The notes: generated by a model not told the origin, from the letters alone. DNA of 64,000 nt from Solimicrobium silvestre (GCF_002976435.1 NZ_PUGF01000012.1:100572-164571), one strand, 5' to 3'. Shown: positions 6,957-13,242, numbered from the stretch's first letter. Program-made: numbers and translations.

Positions 6957-7868
6957 TTACGTGTGTTTTTGTAGTAGGTCAGCCTGTGGATAACTTTTTG
7001 CCTCACCATATTTCTTTTTGATAATTTTTATAAAATTTTGGTGATTTTCATTCTCAAAATCACTCTCACGCAAACATATCGAAAAGCTGAGATTTGTCCA
7101 TGCATCTGTCAGTCGTATATATCGTGCTTGAAAATAGCGTCTCGCCGTTGACATCGGCATCACAGCAATTCCAATGGAGTGCTTTACAAGCTCACTTTGC
7201 ATTTCGGCAGTGCCGGTGCTTGCGCGAATGTTGACGGATTTTCCGTTTGCCAGTGCCGCCTCATGCATCAATCCGTTAATTTCGCCCTGGGTAATATCAG
7301 TCACAAAATCATATTCCAGTGCCTCTATAAATGAAATTTGCTTAAGTCCGCGCCGATTGATTGGGTGCTTATGGTTAGCTACTACTACGAGCGGCTCAGT
7401 TTTGTATTCAATTAAAACCAGTCCCGCCACCAGCGGCTTGGTTGGTATCAGCCCAATATCTGCTGCACCACTCAATACCTCGCCAAAAACTTCAGTGTGG
7501 CGCATTGGTTCCGTTGCCACCCGCATATTTTCATTTTCTTTTAGCAGGCTCCCAATCGCTGGCACTGCATCTGCGATCAGAAGAGCAGGGGATGACACAA
7601 TTCTTAGTGCTGGACTATCCGTCAGGCTGGCTAGTTCTTTGCGCATATTCTCATCAGAAGCAAGCATCTGGTTTGCATGCTTCAAGGCTATTTCCCCAGC
7701 CTTTGTTAGTCCAAATGGCCCCGATCTTGTAACAATTTTCACGCCAAGTGAATTTTCTATTTTTTTTAAACGATCTGAAAATGTAGATTTTGATAAGCAT
7801 AATTTCAGCATCGCAGTCTTAAAACTGTCAGATTTCGCTATTGCTAGAATTATTTCGAGGTCGTACAT
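6957..7868 (-). CDS. LysR-family transcriptional regulator
   Basis: This 303-aa protein has an N-terminal winged helix (residues ~1-60, with FKTAMLKLCLSKSTFSDRLKKIE) and a LysR substrate-binding domain (~90-290, with AADIGLIPTKP and IGIAVMPMS). LysR proteins bind DNA as tetramers and respond to a small ligand. The first residues (MYDLEIILAIAKSDSF) match the usual family start, so the full domain is present. No good ribosome site is visible. A LysR gene inside a phage immunity region is uncommon and looks like captured host DNA; its target is unknown. Confidence 0.88.
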   Translation of the reverse strand: MYDLEIILAIAKSDSFKTAMLKLCLSKSTFSDRLKKIENSLGVKIVTRSGPFGLTKAGEIALKHANQMLASDENMRKELASLTDSPALRIVSSPALLIADAVPAIGSLLKENENMRVATEPMRHTEVFGEVLSGAADIGLIPTKPLVAGLVLIEYKTEPLVVVANHKHPINRRGLKQISFIEALEYDFVTDITQGEINGLMHEAALANGKSVNIRASTGTAEMQSELVKHSIGIAVMPMSTARRYFQARYIRLTDAWTNLSFSICLRESDFENENHQNFIKIIKKKYGEAKSYPQADLLQKHT

Positions 7869-8113
7869 AAATATTTTTTGCGAAGTCGGTATTTTTACTT
7901 TATTTCAATCCTCCTATGGAGCAAGATTTTTTACAATAATCCAATATTAAGTATTCCGGATTATCCGCCAAAAAGGACGGGAAAGCCGGAATCACAGGTA
8001 GTGCATTCCGCAATTAGTTGCAGTATTATTTTTGCTGAATTTACTTATGCGCAATTGTTGGACATGCGCAACCCGAACGCACGGATGCATTCAGATAAAA
8101 TATTCAAGGGATT

Positions 8114-8311
8114 ATGGAAATTAATACTGAGGAGAGGGATTTGATTATTGCGCTTAGGATTTTGCCAAAAGATATTGCGGGCTCGATTTTTCGGACTGCC
8201 GCATCTCAATTGAAAATATATTCATCGACAGAGGTGGGTGAGTCTTCTGATCGCGCGGCGGAAGTGGTGACCCCACCGCGCAGATTACGACTCGTCGTTG
8301 GCGGCAGTTGA
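8114..8311 (+). CDS. 65-aa hypothetical protein, rightward within the leftward block
   Basis: The ORF starts MEINTEERDLIIALRILPKD after an AAGGGA ribosome site. It ends inside the 3' end of the opposing 55-aa gene (27-bp convergent overlap). Composition is plausible for a small soluble protein, but no family or promoter is evident, so it may be spurious. Confidence 0.35.
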   Translation: MEINTEERDLIIALRILPKDIAGSIFRTAASQLKIYSSTEVGESSDRAAEVVTPPRRLRLVVGGS

Positions 8312-8452
8312 TTCTTTAGGGGCTTCTTCGGCCATTGTAGTAATAAGGCTTTTCCCGCCAGCGGTAGCCTCTCGGAAAAGCTTAATTAATCGCATCTCAG
8401 GCGGCGTAAGGTGTGCAACTTCAGTGGTTAAAGGTTTTATTTCATCGGTCAT
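8285..8452 (-). CDS. 55-aa protein with the repressor C-terminal motif but no HTH
   Basis: An AGGAG ribosome site lies 7 nt before the ATG. Residues 21-48 (RLIKLFREAT, then GGKSLI, then EEAPKE) match the C-terminus of the repressor at 9118-9669 and, more weakly, that of the regulator at 8492-8944. The N-terminal ~20 residues contain no DNA-binding motif. If the motif mediates assembly, this peptide could mix with the repressor and change its activity, as an anti-repressor or co-repressor; that is inference. Confidence 0.65.
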   Translation of the reverse strand: MTDEIKPLTTEVAHLTPPEMRLIKLFREATAGGKSLITTMAEEAPKESTAANDES

Positions 8453-8491
8453 GTATAGCTCCTGTATGAGTTAAAACTTTTATTAATCCGC

Positions 8492-8944
8492 CTAAGATCG
8501 AGATATTGTTTCGTTATTTTTTTCTAGCATGTCTTTTGATAATGACATTATCGATAATTTACCACTATTTGTTGCTTTTCTGAAATTTGTGATTAATTCG
8601 GTTTCTTGATCACTAATCCATAATAAGTGCAGCTTCTCGCTTGATTCAGAAGCATTCCTTACTTCTGCGCATTCATCATGGGTGCGAATTAAGTGTCTGT
8701 CGGCTTGCAGTGCGCTCATAGCCACTAACGCCAGCCTGGGGCTAATTTCCTCTAGTCGTACCTGAAATGCTTTTGTGTAAGCAATTGCGGCCTCTAAGCC
8801 GATAGGGCGCAATCCATTTATGTGTTGGTAAATAAGTGCTTGCCCACCCTTAATCTTATGTTCTCGCGCAAAAGCCGCACGATTAATACCATAAAAACGC
8901 TTATTTAGTCGCTCTGCTTCTTCAAGTTGATTCCATATTTTCAT
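8492..8944 (-). CDS. HTH regulator with the shared C-terminal motif
   Basis: Starting at ATG 8944 the product has 150 residues. An upstream ATG (8977) would add 11 residues, but it lies inside the second operator. Residues ~15-50 (NKRFYGINRAAFAREHKIKG, LIYQHINGLRPI) form a Cro/CI-like helix-turn-helix similar to phage regulators. Residues ~116-140 (ELITNFRKATNSGK) share the motif found in the repressor and the 55-aa protein. Two ATAGCA-type palindromes 25 bp apart overlap its start, suggesting self-regulation. Confidence 0.7.
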   Translation of the reverse strand: MKIWNQLEEAERLNKRFYGINRAAFAREHKIKGGQALIYQHINGLRPIGLEAAIAYTKAFQVRLEEISPRLALVAMSALQADRHLIRTHDECAEVRNASESSEKLHLLWISDQETELITNFRKATNSGKLSIMSLSKDMLEKNNETISRS

Positions 8945-8945
8945 A

Positions 8946-8983
8946 GCAGCAATGCTATATAAAACATGCAATAGCATTGCTAT
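8946..8983. promoter_or_regulatory. palindrome pair at the start of the HTH regulator
   Basis: Site 2 (8971-8983) reads ATAGCATTGCTAT, a perfect palindrome around its centre. Site 1 (8946-8958, GCAGCAATGCTAT) matches its reverse complement at 11 of 13 positions. The centres are 25 bp apart, the same as the repressor operators elsewhere in the region. They overlap the start codon and an AT-rich TATATA that may be a -10 box. Confidence 0.5.
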
Positions 8984-9117
8984 AGATCGACTATGATTGT
9001 TGTGCGGAGTTAATTAGCCGAGCGACGTTTAATTTCTTGGGTGGCGATTGATCGCCTAAAGCTGGAAATTAGCTCGCCTATGTTTTGGTGAGCTCATGAC
9101 TGCTTAATTGGGTGTGG

Positions 9118-9669
9118 TTAGGCTGCGTTTAATTTTTTAGACGGCGCCATGGGAACTTCTGTTTCCTTTGGAGCTTCATCGGAAATCGTCAAAATTAGTG
9201 ACTTACCAGCATCTGTTGATTGTCTAAATTTAGCTAGCAATTCAGCCTCTCTATTTAATTGATCCGTTTTATCTTTCGATGCCGTCAACTGCTCATTACT
9301 GCGCTTTATTGCAATATTGTGTGCCTGGTGCAGTTCTAGAGCGTCTTGAGCTGCATTTAGTATCTTGTTTCGGCCCCTACCATCCGTTGATTCCATGAGC
9401 TGAATAACCGCTTCAATGTCAGGGTGAAACTTGGTGCGAACCTCGATAGGCTCAACGTGCTCAAGATTTGGTTTTCCCCTGCCTGTTTCCAGCCATAACG
9501 CATTTACGCCTAGCACTGACGCAATCATGGGTAGCTTTGTTGAGCTTACCGACTTACCTGATTCCAAATCAGAAATTGCAGGCGCGCTAATGCCCACCCG
9601 CTTTCCAAGTGCTGCTTGAGATATTTTTTTAAGAGTTCTTAACTCTTTAATTCGTGTACCTATTGACAT
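9118..9669 (-). CDS. phage repressor, XRE-type HTH without peptidase domain
   Basis: The 183-aa protein has an N-terminal Cro/CI helix-turn-helix (residues ~15-40: SQAALGKRVGISAPAISDLE). A helical middle follows (80-140) and then a C-terminal motif ELLAKFRQSTDAGKSLI ... EAPKE (143-167). It lacks the S24 LexA-like peptidase domain of lambda-type CI, so induction by RecA-stimulated self-cleavage is not expected. It is divergent from the Cro-like gene and most likely binds the TTAAG-N4-CTTAA operators at both early promoters. The shared motif with two neighbouring proteins suggests an interaction module. Confidence 0.85.
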   Translation of the reverse strand: MSIGTRIKELRTLKKISQAALGKRVGISAPAISDLESGKSVSSTKLPMIASVLGVNALWLETGRGKPNLEHVEPIEVRTKFHPDIEAVIQLMESTDGRGRNKILNAAQDALELHQAHNIAIKRSNEQLTASKDKTDQLNREAELLAKFRQSTDAGKSLILTISDEAPKETEVPMAPSKKLNAA

Positions 9670-9693
9670 GGGCAGATTGTTACATAAAATTAT

Positions 9694-9707
9694 TTAAGAA
9701 TACCTAT
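9694..9707. promoter_or_regulatory. repressor operator OR2 (imperfect)
   Basis: TTAAGAATACCTAT keeps one full TTAAG half-site and part of the other. Its centre is 25 bp from that of the perfect operator, and it touches the -35 box exactly as OL2 does at the leftward promoter. It also lies close to the repressor start, where it could control the repressor promoter. Confidence 0.5.
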
Positions 9708-9735
9708 TGACTTTAATGTTAAGTATTCTTAATAT
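9707..9735 (+). promoter_or_regulatory. rightward early promoter (PR-like)
   Basis: TTGACT (9707-9712) and TAATAT (9730-9735) have a 17-bp spacer. The expected transcription start is 9742-9743, which is the A of the Cro-like ATG. The promoter would therefore give a leaderless mRNA for the first gene. Confidence 0.8.
9719..9732. promoter_or_regulatory. repressor operator OR1
   Basis: TTAAGTATTCTTAA lies between the -35 and -10 boxes of the rightward promoter. It is the counterpart of OL1 (same half-sites, same position within the promoter). Confidence 0.7.
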
Positions 9736-9742
9736 TCGTTTT

Positions 9743-9946
9743 ATGAATATTCAGAAAACCATTTCATTAATTAAGTCGGCTGGACTTACGCAATCTCAAA
9801 TTGCAAAGTTTGTTGGCTGCAGTGCGCCAAACATTAGTGATCTAGCCAATGGCGTACATGGTCAAGTTCGTCCTTCCAGCAAGGTTGTAGACGGACTTAG
9901 AAAACTATTGTCTGAACATGGTTTGCAAGAAATTTTAGACCCCTAA
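9743..9946 (+). CDS. Cro-like HTH protein
   Basis: The 67-aa product starts MNIQKTISLIKSAGLTQSQI and contains a helix-turn-helix (LTQSQIAKFVGCSAPNISDL, residues ~15-34). Upstream in-frame alternative starts fall inside the promoter, so ATG 9743 is chosen; it coincides with the predicted transcription start. It is the first gene of the rightward early operon, opposite the repressor, which is the classic place of Cro. Confidence 0.85.
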   Translation: MNIQKTISLIKSAGLTQSQIAKFVGCSAPNISDLANGVHGQVRPSSKVVDGLRKLLSEHGLQEILDP

Positions 9947-10014
9947 TAACGTTTAACTTCCATCGCATCACCAGTTTTAACCGAAAGCCTGAAATTAATT
10001 ATAGGAGCACCACT

Positions 10015-10269
10015 ATGAAAAACAAGCAAAGCAGAAACATTGCAGTTCAAGTCAACTTAACACCTGATGACTATGTCGCTATCAGCCAAAAATTTAAAAC
10101 TTTGGGCTTATCTAATAGCGGTGGTTTTCAGTATTTAGCTAAGCGTTTCGGTTCTCAGCTTGATATGAATGTTAGCCCAATCGTGATTCAGAAAGATAGG
10201 CGCAAAGCACCAGTAAAGTGCCAGCACTTTCCGGGCCGCGCTCGAAGTAGGGCTGTTATGCGCCAATGA
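10015..10269 (+). CDS. 84-aa putative ribbon-helix-helix-like protein
   Basis: The start MKNKQSRNIAVQVNLTPDDY and following helix SQKFKTLGLSNSGGFQYLAKR resemble the beta-strand plus two-helix pattern of small ribbon-helix-helix DNA binders. The last 25 residues are basic. An AGGAGC ribosome site is present. The assignment is by pattern only. Confidence 0.55.
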   Translation: MKNKQSRNIAVQVNLTPDDYVAISQKFKTLGLSNSGGFQYLAKRFGSQLDMNVSPIVIQKDRRKAPVKCQHFPGRARSRAVMRQ

Positions 10270-10310
10270 ATCAATCGGATTAATGACAATAAAAAGGGTG
10301 AGGAGCCTTG

Positions 10311-10493
10311 ATGACTGAATTAAAGCAAGCAGAGGAATTGGCTTCACGTGCATCAACAAGGTTTTATGAGGTTGATAGCAAAGTAATCGCAGATAAGAGA
10401 GAGAAAAAAAATACCGAGGGACTGCTTGAAGATTGGAATGTAAAGCGCAGAGAGTGGCGACACGCAGAATGTGTTTTAGAAAAACTCCGTTAG
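10311..10493 (+). CDS. 60-aa helical hypothetical protein
   Basis: The ATG at 10311 follows a GAGGAG ribosome site, better placed than the TTG three bases earlier. The sequence (MTELKQAEELASRASTRFYE) is charged and probably a single long helix. It is an early gene of unknown role. Confidence 0.55.
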   Translation: MTELKQAEELASRASTRFYEVDSKVIADKREKKNTEGLLEDWNVKRREWRHAECVLEKLR

Positions 10494-10520
10494 CTGTTGA
10501 AAATTAAGGGTCAAGAAAAA

Positions 10521-10757
10521 ATGAAAAAATCACTTCGAATTTTAAAGGCGTTCAACCTAGCTGCGCTTTTATTGGCACTTTTTTTAATCGCTGATTTTTG
10601 TAGTGGATGGGCTGGTATCGCTTTACTTATTTTAATTTTCACCTTGTTTTTCACTAGTCACGCCGAAGGAATGGCTGACCAGTATCGCAAAAGCGTGGAT
10701 GACGATTTAAATCCGCCTGGCGCGCCGGTCACTGACTTTCCTGAATTAAATTTGTAG
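10521..10757 (+). CDS. 78-aa two-helix membrane protein
   Basis: From ATG 10521 the protein begins MKKSLRILKAFNLAALLLAL and has two adjacent hydrophobic helices (~8-26 and ~32-48), then a polar tail ending in PVTDFPELNL. An AAGGG ribosome site lies ~10 nt upstream. Function unknown; early operon. Confidence 0.55.
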   Translation: MKKSLRILKAFNLAALLLALFLIADFCSGWAGIALLILIFTLFFTSHAEGMADQYRKSVDDDLNPPGAPVTDFPELNL

Positions 10758-10761
10758 CAAA

Positions 10762-10786
10762 GCCCACATAGCACTAACTATCGGGC
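10762..10786 (+). promoter_or_regulatory. conserved leader hairpin, copy A
   Basis: An outer GCCC/GGGC stem, a bulged C, an inner ATAG/CTAT stem and the hexaloop CACTAA lie 37 nt before the start of variable protein 2. The same architecture, with both stems changed in a compensating way and the same loop, recurs at 11828-11852 before a small ORF. Confidence 0.55.
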
Positions 10787-10823
10787 GATGTAGTTAAACC
10801 AACTGAACCGTAAGGGATTAATC

Positions 10824-11750
10824 ATGAATGCAGTAATCGAAAAAACCGAACTCAATCAGGCTCAAGTCGGCCTGTACAAGAAATTCACCGTTGCGCGCAC
10901 CGATGGCAGCAGCGAGCCTGGCGGTAAGCATGAGCATGATGAATATTTTGTCTTGAATTTAACTACAGATAAGCATGCGCTTCCGGCGTTGAAAGCCTAT
11001 GCCAAGTCTTGTGCCTCTGAATTTCCTATTCTGGCTACTAATCTTCGCGCCAAAGCTAAAGCGCTTAACCACGATGAATATGTAACGGTACCGGAAACCA
11101 CACTGCCGAACGGTGTAGTCGTTCCTGAGTTTAAGGTCGGCAAATACATCACTGGCTGTGAAGATGAACAACTTGCGATCAATGCAGTTGCAGCACCATG
11201 GGTAGAAATCAACTTCCACGATGCAAAAGCCGAGGCTGAAAAATCCGGCTTGAAGCTGATCACCGAAACGCAATATTTAGCGATTGCGCACAACATCGCT
11301 CAGCAGGCCATTAACTGGACTAGTGGTGTAGTCGGTGAAGGCTCGATCTTCCAAGGCATCCGTAACGGTGATTATGACGAAGCGCAGCCTGGCACTTTTG
11401 TATCGGAAGATGAAACTGAGCGCCGCTGGCATGAACTTTCAAACGGTGAGCGCGTATTCGATTTCGCTGGCAATTGCTACTCATGGATTTTTGATGATGT
11501 GCAAGGCGACGAAAACGGCATTGTGAATAAAGAGTTTGCCGCTGATTCACCATCGATCACGACCGCGCCAGCGCCTTCTATGAATAAAGGTTGCGGCTGG
11601 TATCCGAATGCTGGCAATGATTGGTCCGGCAGTGCGCTCGTTCGGGGCGGCTGCTGGGATTCGGGCGACTATGCCGGCGTCTTCCTTCTCTACTACGGCG
11701 GTCCTGCCTGCGAGTACGGCAACGTCGGCTTCCGCTGCACCATCCAATAA
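10824..11750 (+). CDS. DGR variable protein 2, formylglycine-enzyme-like C-type lectin fold
   Basis: The 308-aa protein is a paralogue of the one at 3448-4317 with the same landmarks: WVEINFHDAKAEAEKSGL (~131-148), ITETQYLAIAHN, RVFDFAGNCYSWIFDD and a C-terminal VRGG...VGFRCTIQ. Residues 266-308 are the variable region; S270, C277, D279, L288, Y290 and A295-N300 differ from the paralogue. Unlike variable protein 1, its N-terminus contains a His/Glu stretch (GKHEHDEYF). A GGGA ribosome site and a conserved hairpin precede it. It lies in the rightward early operon. Confidence 0.85.
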   Translation: MNAVIEKTELNQAQVGLYKKFTVARTDGSSEPGGKHEHDEYFVLNLTTDKHALPALKAYAKSCASEFPILATNLRAKAKALNHDEYVTVPETTLPNGVVVPEFKVGKYITGCEDEQLAINAVAAPWVEINFHDAKAEAEKSGLKLITETQYLAIAHNIAQQAINWTSGVVGEGSIFQGIRNGDYDEAQPGTFVSEDETERRWHELSNGERVFDFAGNCYSWIFDDVQGDENGIVNKEFAADSPSITTAPAPSMNKGCGWYPNAGNDWSGSALVRGGCWDSGDYAGVFLLYYGGPACEYGNVGFRCTIQ

Positions 11751-11795
11751 TTCGGGTCACTGATCTCTGGTAACGGGTCACGGCGTAGCTGTGAC
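11619..11795 (+). repeat. DGR variable repeat copy 2 (VR2)
   Basis: This is the partner of 3403-3579. It starts at GATTGGTCCGGC and ends at GTGAC 45 bp after the stop codon. Outside the 11 varied codons and two bases before the stop the copies are identical, and flanking homology drops to ordinary paralogue level on the upstream side and vanishes downstream. Confidence 0.85.
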
Positions 11796-11827
11796 TTCTT
11801 TGAAAAACGAAAGCAGATAAAGAAAAA

Positions 11828-11852
11828 CCCCGCAACGCACTAACGTTCGGGG
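11828..11852 (+). promoter_or_regulatory. conserved leader hairpin, copy B
   Basis: A CCCCG/CGGGG outer stem, bulged C, AACG/CGTT inner stem and the CACTAA loop lie 41 nt before the ATG of a 22-aa ORF. Read on the opposite strand it is followed by TTTTTCTTT and could also be a leftward terminator. Confidence 0.55.
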
Positions 11853-11893
11853 CCGTGTTGGTCAATCGCAGTTGAACCAAAGAGGACTTAATT

Positions 11894-11962
11894 ATGCATC
11901 AAATAATAAGCATCGGTCAATCGTCAATAAACAACAGTGATTATGCGAAGGAATTTGCATGA
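11894..11962 (+). CDS. 22-aa small ORF, possible leader peptide
   Basis: MHQIISIGQSSINNSDYAKE plus two residues follows an AGAGGA ribosome site. Its TGA overlaps the next ATG as ATGA. The hairpin upstream and the coupling suggest that it controls translation of the following genes, but it could be a chance ORF. Confidence 0.45.
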   Translation: MHQIISIGQSSINNSDYAKEFA

Positions 11963-12171
11963 CTACGCTAAACGAAAACATTCCATTAGCTGATGCATCA
12001 GACTTTCTCGGCCTGATTACCGAGCGCATCCGCGATGCGCAAGGTCACCACATTTATAAATGCCCCAATGTTCCTGCAGAAGGTATGCAAGTGCTGGATA
12101 ACTTTCTGGCTGGTTGGATCAAAACATACTGCGCTTGCGTTGATGCAGCTTGTAGCGAGGCGATGCCATGA
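11959..12171 (+). CDS. 70-aa hypothetical protein
   Basis: Starts MTTLNENIPLADASDFLGLI and ends with a Cys-containing helix (KTYCACVDAACSEAMP). It overlaps both neighbours by 4 bp. No family recognised. Confidence 0.6.
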   Translation: MTTLNENIPLADASDFLGLITERIRDAQGHHIYKCPNVPAEGMQVLDNFLAGWIKTYCACVDAACSEAMP

Positions 12172-12536
12172 GCGCCTTTATTGTTTTTGGAATGAACGAG
12201 GATCAGAAAAATTTAGCCGTAGCTCGCGCTAAAAAGGCGATTTCCGGATTAGTCAAACGCACAGAAAAAACAATGAAGCGCGAATTAACAGAAGAGGAAT
12301 ATTCCATTCTACTTAACGAAGAGCTGCCAATTTACATATTAAAAGCATTCAAGCCGGTTTCGGCGCCTCTCAGCGCACCACAATTTTGCCGTGACTATAT
12401 CGCTGCCGCTAAGGTGTGCAAATTTGATTGCGAAATGAAAATCATGATGCGCGGCACGATTACTAAAATCGTCAAACGCAAACGGGGGGGGGCTGTGGAA
12501 GTCTCTCGCATGGGATGGGTGGAATATAGATCATGA
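12168..12536 (+). CDS. 122-aa hypothetical protein with a nine-G tract
   Basis: A basic, mainly helical N-terminal part (KNLAVARAKKAISGLVKRTE) precedes a C-terminal beta-like tail. It overlaps both neighbours by 4 bp. A run of nine G (12484-12492) encodes part of KRGGAV near the C-terminus, so polymerase slippage would change the last ~15 residues and the coupling to the next gene. Function unknown. Confidence 0.6.
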   Translation: MSAFIVFGMNEDQKNLAVARAKKAISGLVKRTEKTMKRELTEEEYSILLNEELPIYILKAFKPVSAPLSAPQFCRDYIAAAKVCKFDCEMKIMMRGTITKIVKRKRGGAVEVSRMGWVEYRS

Positions 12537-12844
12537 AAAGCCTACATTCTGAAACCAAATCCGAATCTTTCCACTCTCTATCCATCCCAGAGTATTTGCA
12601 GCCTGCCGAAAAGCGCATTATCGCGCTTTTCAACAACACCAGCATCGCACTAACTAGAAAGCAAATCCGTGACGCCTTGGGCGACATGGAGCTCTCTGGT
12701 GTATGCGGTCGCGTCAATTCGTTAATTACCAAAAACCGTCTTGCAAATCGTGGTGAGCGAAAAGACCCGAAAACACGAAAATCACAGGGGCTGGTCGGCC
12801 TGCCGGTGTCAGTTCAATTTTCATTGATTGGGTTCGCCGCATGA
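12533..12844 (+). CDS. 103-aa putative winged-helix protein
   Basis: The middle (LQPAEKRIIALFNNTSIALT and RKQIRDALGDMELSGVCGRV, residues ~21-62) reads as a winged helix-turn-helix followed by NSLITKNRLANRGE. It overlaps ninB by 4 bp. Probably a small DNA-binding protein of the nin-like region; function unproven. Confidence 0.55.
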   Translation: MKSLHSETKSESFHSLSIPEYLQPAEKRIIALFNNTSIALTRKQIRDALGDMELSGVCGRVNSLITKNRLANRGERKDPKTRKSQGLVGLPVSVQFSLIGFAA

Positions 12845-13242
12845 AGCGCCCATTCGTTATTTTAAATGAACAGATACGCCAAAGCGCCATTCAGCACGTT
12901 TCCACCTTACCTCTCGGCTCCGGCTTAACTACCGATACCGAACCTTCACGCACATTAGACCAGAACGCCGCACAGTGGCCGATTCTCGCGGCGTTTAGCA
13001 AGCAGCTTGATTGGCCCATTAACGGTCAAATGACAAAGATGACCGATGAAGAGTGGAAAGATGTGCTCACTGCCGCATTCAAGCAGGAAACTACGCGACT
13101 TGCAATGGGCCTAGACGGTGGCGTTGTCATGCTTGGTCAGCGCACCAGCAAGTTCGGCAAAAAAGTGTTTAGTGAATGGATTGAGTTTCTTCACGCGGTT
13201 GCCGCGCAGCGCGGTGTTGTTGTTTATGAGGATGCCGCATGA
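12841..13242 (+). CDS. ninB: NinB/Orf-family recombination mediator
   Basis: The 133-aa protein contains RTLDQNAAQWPILAAFSKQL, TDEEWKDVLTAAFKQE and MGLDGGVVMLGQRTSKFGKK, all diagnostic of NinB (PF05772). The lambda homologue binds single-stranded DNA and helps load recombinases, which fits the RecT/YqaJ pair in the leftward operon. It lies between early regulators and the methyltransferases with 4-bp overlaps. Confidence 0.9.
   Translation: MKRPFVILNEQIRQSAIQHVSTLPLGSGLTTDTEPSRTLDQNAAQWPILAAFSKQLDWPINGQMTKMTDEEWKDVLTAAFKQETTRLAMGLDGGVVMLGQRTSKFGKKVFSEWIEFLHAVAAQRGVVVYEDAA

Noticed and set aside
7174..7950. Long rightward frame (258 codons) opposite the LysR gene
   Set aside because: It mirrors a clear LysR protein in another frame, has Ser/Ile-rich composition without motifs and no ribosome site.
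7878..8144. 88-codon rightward frame upstream of the LysR gene
   Set aside because: No ribosome site, odd composition and partial overlap with the LysR promoter region; it gives no support as a gene.
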